DNA of 5,930 nt from 2-02-FULL-45-10 sp964478235 (GTDB taxonomy: Bacteria; Patescibacteriota; Patescibacteriia; Magasanikbacterales; GWA2-37-8): the NCBI GenBank assembly GCA_964478235.1, contig CAYZGX010000025.1, positions 1-5,930 on the forward strand. The letters run 5' to 3'. Under the pieces are notes generated by a model. It saw only the letters and a program-made list of their open reading frames with translations. It was not told the DNA's origin and did no database searches. The position numbers and the translations under genes are program-made. Shown here piece after piece: positions 1 to 5,823 of the stretch (position 1 is its first letter; each line of letters starts with the position of its first letter).

Positions 1-96
1 TGGCAAGATGCACTCGAAGAGTATCTCACTCGCGATTTTGCCTACGCTTTTAGCCCCACCTCAAAAGTCGCTTTGGACAAACCAGCTATTATTTAA
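1..96 (+). CDS. 3' end of an unidentified protein gene
   Basis: Only the last 31 codons are present, read in the frame that starts at base 1 and closed by TAA at 94-96. The visible tail begins WQDALEEYL and ends DKPAII. It has no recognisable domain, membrane segment or motif, so no function can be given. Three bases separate its stop from the next ATG, so it is almost certainly in the same operon as the HAD-like gene and the glycosyltransferases. It may therefore belong to the same glycan pathway, but that is inference from position only. The reading frame is supported by being open to the window edge and by the tight junction with the next gene. Confidence 0.6.
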   Translation, partial: WQDALEEYLTRDFAYAFSPTSKVALDKPAII

Positions 97-99
97 GCT

Positions 100-558
100 A
101 TGACTCTACGCCATATTTTTTTAGATTTTGAAGGAGTGGTTGTGCTAGACGGTGTGCTCGTCAAAGATATGGACGAGGTTATCAAAGAGCTGGCAAAAAT
201 CTGTACCTGCAGCATTATTTCTTCAAGCGGTAGCGAGTATATCCGGAGCCGTCTTGAAAGCGCTGGTATCGCTCATCACATTGCGCATGTTCTCGGATAC
301 GAAGTGGGCGCCGATAAAACCAAAAAAATACAAAGTATTTTAGATTTAGAAAATTACGACCCGGCAGACTGTTTGTTTGTCACCGACACGGTCAAAGATG
401 TCCGCTCGGCCGCCGCCGCCCGCGTTCTGGCTGTTGGCACCTCCTGGGGGATGGACAGCGCCGATCAGCTACTTCTGGCCGGGGCTTTGTCGGTGGCGTC
501 AACGCCTCACGAGCTCCTCCGCGCCCTTGTGCCCTCCCCGGTTGCCAAAAACCAGTAA
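100..558 (+). CDS. small HAD-superfamily (haloacid dehalogenase-like) protein, possible phosphatase
   Basis: This 152-residue protein has the four HAD sequence motifs in order. Motif I is FLDFEG, with the nucleophile Asp at D9. Motif II is the serine run S41-S43 after a hydrophobic strand. Motif III is probably K73 (GADKTKK), and motif IV is FVTDTVKDV with D96 and D100 as likely Mg2+ ligands. The cap region is very short, which fits a minimal, single-domain HAD. Family members usually hydrolyse phosphate esters in the cytoplasm. The odd point is E11, where nearly all HAD phosphatases have Asp as the general acid/base, so catalysis may be weakened or altered. The substrate cannot be read from sequence; a sugar phosphate or polyprenyl-linked phosphate would suit the operon. 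ATG100 is chosen because motif I lies at the usual distance from it and it follows the previous stop by 3 nt. No Shine-Dalgarno is visible. The last ~50 codons are richer in GC than the start. Confidence 0.8.
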   Translation: MTLRHIFLDFEGVVVLDGVLVKDMDEVIKELAKICTCSIISSSGSEYIRSRLESAGIAHHIAHVLGYEVGADKTKKIQSILDLENYDPADCLFVTDTVKDVRSAAAARVLAVGTSWGMDSADQLLLAGALSVASTPHELLRALVPSPVAKNQ

Positions 559-581
559 TTATTGCTAAGATAGCGGCATAT

Positions 582-1433
582 ATGGATATTTCTGTCATTA
601 CAGTCACCTGGAACTCAAAACAGCACATTGGCAAGCAAATTGCCTCAGTTCAGCGCGCCGCCAAAAACGTCGCTGTAGAACAGATTGTCGTCGATAACGC
701 CTCTAGTGACGGCACCGCCGACTATGTAGCTCAAAACCACTCCAACCTAAAGCTCGTCCGAAATACTACCAACGTTGGCTTTGCCAAAGCCAATAACCAA
801 GCGCTTGGGCAGGCGAGCGGGGAGTACCTACTTTTTCTCAACCCCGACACTGAAGTAACAGAAGGTTCGCTTGAAACACTTGTTGCGTATATGCGTGCCA
901 ATCCAAAAGTAGGCATCTTGAGCCCGCTTCTGACCACATTCTCGGGAGAAGTGAATACCGAAGCACTGCCTCGTCGTTTTCCAACTTGGCGTGACCAAGC
1001 TGTTATTCTTCTCAAATTGCATCACATTTTTCCGCACCTGCTTGCCACCTATCTTTTTAAAGATATCAACCCTCGCGAAGAGCAAATGGTGGATAGTGTT
1101 CGTGGTTCATGCATGCTCGTTCGTCGCTCGCTCACCGAAGCGCTCGGCTTTGCTTTTGATCCGCGCTATTTTATCTGGTTTGAAGATGTCGATCTTTGTC
1201 GCGAAGCTTGGGCCCGCGATTGGTCGGTGGTGCATCTGCCAAGCGCGACAGCCATAGATTTGGTAGGACAAAGTTTTGCCAAACAAGCGAGCGTCTGGAA
1301 GCAGTGCCATTTTTCAAAGAGCATGCTCATTTATTTTAAAAAATGGGAATCCTTTTTTGCCTACAGCGTTATCGCTGTTCTTCGCCCAATAAGTATCGCC
1401 CTTGTCTGGGTCTATAGTTTTAGTAAAAAATAG
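582..1433 (+). CDS. family-2 glycosyltransferase (rhamnosyltransferase/WbbL-like), first of four
   Basis: A 283-residue GT-A fold enzyme of the GT2 type (COG1216-like), predicted to move a sugar from a nucleotide donor to a growing surface glycan in the cytoplasm or at the inner face of the membrane. The N-terminal strand ISVITVTWNS is followed by the nucleotide-contacting VVDNAS (D38), NVGFAKANN (64-72) and the metal-binding DXD-equivalent NPDTE (D89). RGSCMLVRR (174-182) and the acceptor-side/catalytic FEDVDLC (E201, D202, D204) complete the family pattern. A hydrophobic stretch at about 258-280 could anchor the C terminus to the membrane. The late motif that usually carries His before G-x-S reads AIDLVGQS here, with Asp226 in that place. 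The gene starts 23 nt after the HAD-like gene without a clear Shine-Dalgarno, and the next ATG follows its TAG by 2 nt. Donor and acceptor are not predictable; a deoxyhexose such as rhamnose is a family-level guess. Confidence 0.92.
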   Translation: MDISVITVTWNSKQHIGKQIASVQRAAKNVAVEQIVVDNASSDGTADYVAQNHSNLKLVRNTTNVGFAKANNQALGQASGEYLLFLNPDTEVTEGSLETLVAYMRANPKVGILSPLLTTFSGEVNTEALPRRFPTWRDQAVILLKLHHIFPHLLATYLFKDINPREEQMVDSVRGSCMLVRRSLTEALGFAFDPRYFIWFEDVDLCREAWARDWSVVHLPSATAIDLVGQSFAKQASVWKQCHFSKSMLIYFKKWESFFAYSVIAVLRPISIALVWVYSFSKK

Positions 1434-1435
1434 CT

Positions 1436-2482
1436 ATGCCAAAAGTAACTGTACAACTCGTGTCTTGGAATGGTGTAAAATATATTCCATATCTTTTGTC
1501 ATCTTTGAAGAATCAAACCTATACCGATTTTCAACTCCTTGTTTGGGACAATCATTCCACCGACGGCACGGTCTCGGCCATTCAAGAAGCTACCAAAAAC
1601 TTCCCGGTACCAGTGACTATTACAGAGAGTGATGAAAATCTTGGTTTTGCCAAAGGCCACAATCGGCTCTATGCCAAAAACACCAGTCCCTATATCCTGC
1701 TCCTTAATCAGGATATGTATTTGACGCCAACCTGTATTGAAGAGTTGGTCGCCGGTATGGAAAATCATCCCGAAGCGGCAGCGGTCACCCCGCGCCTGAT
1801 GCGTTGGGATTTTGGTCGTATCGCCGAAAAAGATTTAGCCTCCAGCTTGTCGCACGATATTGACGCCATCGGTTTGCGTGTTCTTCGCAATCGTCGAGTG
1901 GTGGAGCAATTTACCAAAGAGCCATGGGTCTTGGCCAAAGCTGTTCTCCCGCCACACGAAATATCGGTGTTTGGAGTATCTGGCGCTTTTCCGCTCTATC
2001 GTCGAAGCGCGCTTGAGGCGGTAGCCTACGCCGACGGTACTTTTTTTGATGAATCCTACGTCGCTTACAAAGAAGATGTTGATTTGGCCTACCGCCTCCA
2101 GTCGGCTGGCTTCTCAGCTTTTGTGCTTCTTGATTGTATTGCCTATCACGACCGCGCTGGCGCTGGCGCCCGCCAACTCACCGATTTGGCCGCGCTGATT
2201 AACAAACAAGATCAATCGCGCTACGTCGCTTTTCATAGTTACAAAAATCATTTGCGCACGTTATTTAAAAACGAATATTGGCAGAACGCCCTCCTTGATT
2301 TTCCGTATATTATGTGGTATGAAATCAAGAAGTTCGTCTACTTTTTATTTTTTGATAAATCAGTACTCAAAGGCTTGGGTCAAGTAATTCTTGGTTGCCG
2401 AGATATGTGCTCCAAACGGCTCTATAGCCGACGTCACACCAAAGTTTCGTGGCGAGTGATGCGGGAGTGGTGGACCAACTAA
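1436..2482 (+). CDS. family-2 glycosyltransferase, second of four
   Basis: A 348-residue GT2 enzyme, longer than its upstream neighbour because of extra sequence between the donor and acceptor halves (about 120-175) and a longer C-terminal tail. Visible motifs are VQLVSWNG near the N terminus, LLVWDNHSTDGT (D38), NLGFAKGHN (68-76), and NQDMY (D93) as the DXD-equivalent. They are followed by VSGAFPLYRR (181-190), KEDVDLAYRL (E213, D214, D216) and AYHDRAG with H238. The C-terminal part has an aromatic, hydrophobic patch (about 286-306) followed by a basic tail, which fits peripheral membrane attachment rather than a clear transmembrane helix. It should transfer one sugar in the same glycan pathway as its neighbours. 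Its ATG lies 2 nt after the previous stop, so translation is probably coupled; no Shine-Dalgarno precedes it. Donor specificity is unknown. Confidence 0.92.
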   Translation: MPKVTVQLVSWNGVKYIPYLLSSLKNQTYTDFQLLVWDNHSTDGTVSAIQEATKNFPVPVTITESDENLGFAKGHNRLYAKNTSPYILLLNQDMYLTPTCIEELVAGMENHPEAAAVTPRLMRWDFGRIAEKDLASSLSHDIDAIGLRVLRNRRVVEQFTKEPWVLAKAVLPPHEISVFGVSGAFPLYRRSALEAVAYADGTFFDESYVAYKEDVDLAYRLQSAGFSAFVLLDCIAYHDRAGAGARQLTDLAALINKQDQSRYVAFHSYKNHLRTLFKNEYWQNALLDFPYIMWYEIKKFVYFLFFDKSVLKGLGQVILGCRDMCSKRLYSRRHTKVSWRVMREWWTN

Positions 2483-2489
2483 TACGAGT

Positions 2490-3335
2490 ATGAAAGATAT
2501 TACGATTACGCTCCTCAACTATTTCATGAAAGACGATATCCTCAAAGCCGTTGATTCGGTGATGCGGGATATTTCTGGTTGTCCGTATCAAGTGCAAGTG
2601 GTGGTCACCGACAATTCCGAAAACAAAGATGGTATCAAAGAAGTGCTCGCCGAGCGTTTTCCGGCAGTGTCGTATATTGATTGTGGAGGCAATGTTGGTT
2701 TTGGTGTCGGTAATACTATTGGTTTCAAATCCGCCGAAGCTCGGTATTATTTTGCCCTCAACCGTGACACTGTTATTCCTGACAACAGCCAGACGATTGA
2801 GCGCATCGTCCGCTTTATGGATGAACATCCCAAAATTGGGGCGATCGGGCCAAAACTTTTAAATATGGACGGCACGCTTCAATACAACTGCCACCGCTTT
2901 GATGTCGCCTCTATTCTTATTAAACCCCTCAAACATTTAAATTGGGACACAAAATACGCCTGGGTCAAACGTCGCACTGACCGTTTGCTCATGAAAGATT
3001 TTGATCACGAATCCACCCGCCCGGTTGATTGGGTCTCGGGAGCGGCGATAGTCGTTCGTGCCGAAGCGGTCAAAGACGCCGGCTGGTTTGATGAGCGGTA
3101 TTTTATGTATATGGAAGACGCCGATTGGTGCCACAGCTTGTGGGAGCACGGTTGGCCAGTCTATTACGTCCATGCTATACTCGTGAAACATGCCCACGCC
3201 CGCGAATCGGCCAAAGTGCCAGGACTCCTGAAGGCACTCTTCAAAAATAAACTTGCCCGTATTCACACTGCTAGCTGGCTCAAGTATCTGTGGAAATGGC
3301 GAAAAAATCATAAATATTACGCTCCGCTATCCTAA
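2490..3335 (+). CDS. family-2 glycosyltransferase, third of four
   Basis: A 281-residue GT2 enzyme close to the compact size of the family. The N terminus is unusual: ITITLLNYFMKDD, where most members have a Ser/Thr-rich VxxxYN. It is followed by VVVTDNSENKDG (D41), GNVGFGVGNT (67-76) and NRDTVIP (D93) as the DXD-equivalent. WVSGAAIVVR (181-190) and MEDADWCHSLWEHGW (E209, D210, D212) then lead to H234 in the late His motif. No membrane helix is evident; the C terminus is short and basic. It lies 7 nt after the previous gene and has no Shine-Dalgarno. The role is taken to be addition of another sugar to the same surface glycan. The NRD form of the metal motif differs from the other three enzymes, which fits different donors or linkages, although this cannot be decided from sequence alone. 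Confidence 0.92.
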   Translation: MKDITITLLNYFMKDDILKAVDSVMRDISGCPYQVQVVVTDNSENKDGIKEVLAERFPAVSYIDCGGNVGFGVGNTIGFKSAEARYYFALNRDTVIPDNSQTIERIVRFMDEHPKIGAIGPKLLNMDGTLQYNCHRFDVASILIKPLKHLNWDTKYAWVKRRTDRLLMKDFDHESTRPVDWVSGAAIVVRAEAVKDAGWFDERYFMYMEDADWCHSLWEHGWPVYYVHAILVKHAHARESAKVPGLLKALFKNKLARIHTASWLKYLWKWRKNHKYYAPLS

Positions 3336-3337
3336 AC

Positions 3338-3342
3338 AGGAG
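3338..3342 (+). promoter_or_regulatory. ribosome binding site of the fourth glycosyltransferase
   Basis: AGGAG lies just after the stop of the third glycosyltransferase, with 14 nt between it and ATG 3357. This is the only clear Shine-Dalgarno sequence before any gene in the window. The spacing is longer than the usual 5-9 nt. No in-frame ATG, GTG or TTG lies closer: the upstream codons back to TAA 3333 are all non-start codons. ATG 3357 therefore stands, and initiation may be only moderately efficient. Confidence 0.55.
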
Positions 3343-3356
3343 ATAATCATTATTGT

Positions 3357-4454
3357 ATGTCTGCACTACCAAAAGTAGCCATCGTCTATCTGTCGTTCCA
3401 CTCCGAGCCATATCTCGGCGATGTGGTGTCGGCGATGAAAAAAATCTCTTATCCAAAAGATAAGCTCACTTTGGTTATTGTCGACAATCCGCATCCGGAA
3501 CACGGGAGCTCTGCTCGGTATATTGAAGAAACAGTCATGCCACTCTCCGGTACCGAATTACCGCGAGTGGTACTCTTGCCACAAAAAACTAATCTCGGTT
3601 TTTCTGGGGGAAACAATGTTGGTATTCGCTATGCGCTCGAGCATGGCTTTGACTATGTCTATCTCCACAACAACGACGGTTTTGTAGCCGCCAACTTCTT
3701 GGAGCCACTCGTCAAAGTTATGGAAGAAGACAAGCAAGTTGGCGCCGTTCAGTCGTTGATTATGTTGTATCCAGACACCGATCTCGTGAATACCGCTGGC
3801 AATTGTTACCATTACTTGGGGCTGGGCTATTGCGGGGATTTCCGTCGCGACAAAAATACCCTCCAGCTCCCAGCAGTTAAGGCAATCAACTATGCTAGTG
3901 GTGCTGGTATGCTCATGCGTGCTGATCTCCTCAAAAAGCACGGCCTGTGGGACGAAGACTATTTCTTGTATCACGAAGATATTGAATACAGTTATCGTTT
4001 GAAATCTCTCGGTTACACTATCGCTCTCGCGAGCGACTCAGTGTTCTTTCATAAATATCAATTTGGCCGAAACGCTGAAAAGTTTTTTTTCATTGAGCGC
4101 AACCGTGTCGGCTTTATGCTATCATTTTATAAATGGCCAACACTTTTGCTTCTCACTCCGATGTTTATTGTGCTTGATCTCGGCTTACTACTCTTCTCAC
4201 TCAAAAGTGGTTGGTTTCTGTCCAAGCTCCGCGCCTACATGTATTGGCTCAACCCGGCCCACTGGAGTATGTGGCTCAAAAAACGCGCGAGCATTCAATC
4301 AGCGCGCACCGTCTCCGACCGAACACTCTTATCCGATGCGGTTGGCGCGGTCAACTTTGACGATGGCTCGATTAATAATCCACTCCTTCGGTATATTGGC
4401 AACCCGCTGATGTCCGCCTATTGGGCAGTGGTCAAACACCTTTTGTTTTGGTAA
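3357..4454 (+). CDS. family-2 glycosyltransferase with C-terminal membrane segment, fourth of four
   Basis: A 365-residue GT2 enzyme and the longest of the four. Motifs are VAIVYLSFHSEPYL at the N terminus, LVIVDNPHPEHG (D43), TNLGFSGGNN (78-87), NNDGF (D107) as the DXD-equivalent, ASGAGMLMR (180-188), YHEDIEYSYRL (E207, D208, E210) and FFHKYQFG with H232. After FFFIERNRV (243-251), a pattern common in membrane-attached GT2 enzymes, a strongly hydrophobic segment (about 261-288) should form one or two membrane passes. A ~75-residue C-terminal extension follows. Donor half and acceptor half are both intact. The enzyme is expected to work at the inner face of the cytoplasmic membrane on a lipid-linked or membrane-proximal glycan. 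It starts 21 nt after the third transferase and is in the same reading frame with it, separated by a single TAA. An AGGAG precedes it, unlike the other genes. Donor unknown. Confidence 0.92.
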   Translation: MSALPKVAIVYLSFHSEPYLGDVVSAMKKISYPKDKLTLVIVDNPHPEHGSSARYIEETVMPLSGTELPRVVLLPQKTNLGFSGGNNVGIRYALEHGFDYVYLHNNDGFVAANFLEPLVKVMEEDKQVGAVQSLIMLYPDTDLVNTAGNCYHYLGLGYCGDFRRDKNTLQLPAVKAINYASGAGMLMRADLLKKHGLWDEDYFLYHEDIEYSYRLKSLGYTIALASDSVFFHKYQFGRNAEKFFFIERNRVGFMLSFYKWPTLLLLTPMFIVLDLGLLLFSLKSGWFLSKLRAYMYWLNPAHWSMWLKKRASIQSARTVSDRTLLSDAVGAVNFDDGSINNPLLRYIGNPLMSAYWAVVKHLLFW

Positions 4455-4468
4455 GCTGAACTATCTCT

Positions 4469-5551
4469 ATGCAAGTCAAAAAAGCAATTCTCACCGGCGG
4501 TGGTCGCGCGACACGTTTACGCCCAATCACTTCTACTATCAATAAGCACCTTATTCCGCTCGCTAACAAGCCGATGATTTTTCACGCTATCGACAAAGCG
4601 GTCGAAGCGGGAGTGACCGAGATTTTTATCAACACCAATCCGGGAGAAACTCAGCTTCAAAAAGCGATTGGCGACGGTAGTCATTGGGGGATCAGTATCA
4701 CTTTCTTTGAACAAGAAGGCGGTCCACAAGGTATCGCTCATGTGGTGAAGTGCGCCGAAAAGTTCATCGGCTCTGACCCGTTCATGTTCTATTTGTCCGA
4801 CAATATTATCTTGGGTAGTCTCAAACCATTCTTTGATCAATTCGCGAACGACTCACTTGATTGTATGCTGGCGTTTGCCAAAGTGCCCGACCCAGAGCGT
4901 TTTGGTGTGCCGGTTTTCAACGAAGCAGGGGAGTTGGTGCGCATGCTCGAAAAACCAAGCAACCCACCAAACAATTTTGCGCAAACCGGGATTTATCTCT
5001 ATGGTCCAAATGTTTTCTTTGATGCCTTTGACCATATTGAAAAAAGTCCGCGTGGTGAATATGAAATTTCAGATATTCATACCTACTTTTTGGAGCAAGG
5101 TAAAAAAGTTGGTTGGAAAGAAATCACCGGCTGGTGGAAAGATACCGGCAAGCCAGAAGATCTGCTTCTCACCAACAAACTCCTCCTTGATGAGGTCTCA
5201 GCGAGTGCCTTTGCTGTCAAAGGCACGGTAGCGAGTGGTGCGAAAGTGTCTGGTAAAGTCCATGTTGGCGTTGGTACCACGATTGGGAATAATGTCACCA
5301 TCACCGGCCCAGTGATGATTGGTGAAAATTGTGTTTTAGACAATTGCTCTGTTGGCCCCTATGTCACGATTGGTAGTGGCTCCACAATTAAACAGGTGAC
5401 TATCGAGGAATCGATGATTTTCGGTAACTGTACTATCGACTCTCCTCTCAAACTCAAGCAAAGTATTATTGGCGAAAGCGTCACCGTCAAAAATCCGGTA
5501 GGGGAATCATCCCGCCTCATTCTTGGCGATTACACCCTGGCTCAACTCTAA
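4469..5551 (+). CDS. sugar-1-phosphate nucleotidyltransferase, long RmlA/StrD type with C-terminal beta-helix
   Basis: A 360-residue two-domain enzyme that should join a sugar 1-phosphate to an NTP (most likely glucose 1-phosphate and dTTP), giving an NDP-sugar and pyrophosphate in the cytoplasm. The catalytic domain shows the nucleotide loop TGGGRATRLRP (9-19), K26 in NKHLIP, KPM (34-36), GGPQGIAHVV (84-93), LSDN with metal-binding D111, EKP (161-163), SPRGEYEISD (193-202) and WWKDTGKPEDLL (222-233) with the second metal Asp at D225. From about 245 to the end, hexapeptide-like repeats (for example IGNNVTI, IGENCVL, IGSGSTI) form a left-handed beta-helix. This makes it a long-form enzyme rather than the ~290-residue classic RmlA. 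The nucleotide loop has one residue more than the usual AGGSGTRL. It follows the transferases by 14 nt without a Shine-Dalgarno and plausibly supplies their donor. Base specificity (dTTP versus UTP) is uncertain. Confidence 0.9.
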   Translation: MQVKKAILTGGGRATRLRPITSTINKHLIPLANKPMIFHAIDKAVEAGVTEIFINTNPGETQLQKAIGDGSHWGISITFFEQEGGPQGIAHVVKCAEKFIGSDPFMFYLSDNIILGSLKPFFDQFANDSLDCMLAFAKVPDPERFGVPVFNEAGELVRMLEKPSNPPNNFAQTGIYLYGPNVFFDAFDHIEKSPRGEYEISDIHTYFLEQGKKVGWKEITGWWKDTGKPEDLLLTNKLLLDEVSASAFAVKGTVASGAKVSGKVHVGVGTTIGNNVTITGPVMIGENCVLDNCSVGPYVTIGSGSTIKQVTIEESMIFGNCTIDSPLKLKQSIIGESVTVKNPVGESSRLILGDYTLAQL

Positions 5552-5552
5552 A

Positions 5553-5583
5553 TAAAAAAACACCCGGCCACTTGGTCGGGTGT
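5553..5583. terminator. probable bidirectional intrinsic terminator between convergent transcripts
   Basis: A 10-bp stem (5560-5569 with 5574-5583) with a 4-nt loop lies 8 nt after the operon's last stop. Read on the + strand every position pairs, including one G-U, but the following run is only GTTATTG. Read on the - strand one pair becomes an A-C mismatch, yet the stem is followed by six consecutive U and then AUU, a classic intrinsic terminator tail. It therefore probably ends the ncRNA coming from the right and also stops or slows the operon transcript from the left. Confidence 0.8.
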
Positions 5584-5590
5584 GTTATTG

Positions 5591-5617
5591 TCGAAGGTTG
5601 AGCGGAGGATCCTTCGA
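5591..5617 (-). repeat. inverted repeat framing the 3' closing strand of the ncRNA
   Basis: A perfect 7-bp inverted repeat (5591-5597 with 5611-5617, TCGAAGG and CCTTCGA) encloses a 13-nt loop. The loop is almost exactly the 3' strand of the ncRNA's closing helix (5598-5609). On the - strand RNA the loop shows CCUCC. If the hairpin forms first, the closing helix would have to pair with a loop, so the two may compete or form a pseudoknot. Confidence 0.5.
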
Positions 5618-5659
5618 AAGCAAGACCGGGTTATTTAGATCTTACTTTGTCGCTCAGGG

Positions 5660-5733
5660 AGGGTGGTATTTCAGGACTGGCTCCAGAATCCCTAGCGGGA
5701 CTCATTCATCGCCTACCACCTATGCTACACATC
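5660..5733 (-). other. 23S rRNA L1-stalk-like core within the ncRNA
   Basis: Read on the - strand, block 1 (5733-5711) begins GATGTGTAGCATAGGTGG, which I count as 17 of 18 identical to the recalled E. coli 23S sequence near 2110-2130. Block 2 (5685-5660), TGGAGCC then AGTCC then TGAAATACCACCCT, is about 22 of 26 identical to the region ending near 2200. The distance from the start of block 1 to the start of block 2 is 48 nt in both. Between them the sequence differs but folds into a hairpin (5686-5703), as the rRNA does. GGUGGUA of block 1 pairs with UACCACC of block 2. This is the part of 23S rRNA that binds protein L1 and contacts the E-site tRNA elbow. Confidence 0.7.
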
Positions 5734-5823
5734 CCCAAACTATCTCGAGACCAGCCAAGGGGAATCGAACCCCTATAACCCATGGTTCGGGCATCACCGT
5801 CGCTGTTCCTCTGCTCAAAGCGG

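Larger units (their letters stand above)
5553..5818 (-). ncRNA. candidate structured ncRNA resembling the 23S rRNA L1-stalk arm
   Basis: The stretch between the operon and the tRNA gene has no credible protein gene but has the layout of an independent RNA gene on the - strand. A promoter at 5824-5852 predicts a start near 5817-5818. That is the first base of a 12-position helix (5807-5818 with 5598-5609, one A-C mismatch) that closes the molecule just before the terminator. Inside are a 7-bp helix (5775-5781 with 5628-5634), a tRNA T-arm-like hairpin (5758-5774), a 7-bp helix (5714-5720 with 5662-5668) and a 7-bp hairpin with loop GCUA (5686-5703). Read 5' to 3', the interior carries GATGTGTAGCATAGGTGG and, 48 nt after the start of that block, TGGAGCC followed by TGAAATACCACCCT. 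These match the L1-stalk region of 23S rRNA as I recall it from E. coli, with the same spacing. It is not a working 23S gene: only this arm is present. Function unknown. Alternatives are a decayed rRNA fragment or a divergent member of a known ncRNA family. Confidence 0.68.

Noticed and set aside
392..3974. Several antisense and out-of-frame open frames of 60-153 codons within the operon.
   Set aside because: They overlap genes with clear family motifs and show no motifs of their own; they arise from the codon usage of the real genes.
5660..5680. T-box-like AGGGTGGTA on the + strand, followed by other hairpins.
   Set aside because: It lacks the ACCGCG continuation, a Stem I/specifier region and a downstream aminoacyl-tRNA synthetase or amino-acid gene. 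The match is the reverse complement of the 23S-like ACCACCCT block.
5553..5818. RNase P RNA or tmRNA as the identity of the structured RNA.
   Set aside because: The conserved RNase P elements (GAGGAAAGUC core and the GGUAAGAGC region) are not found. There is also no tmRNA tag frame or tRNA-like acceptor end. GAGGAACAGCG only superficially resembles the RNase P start.
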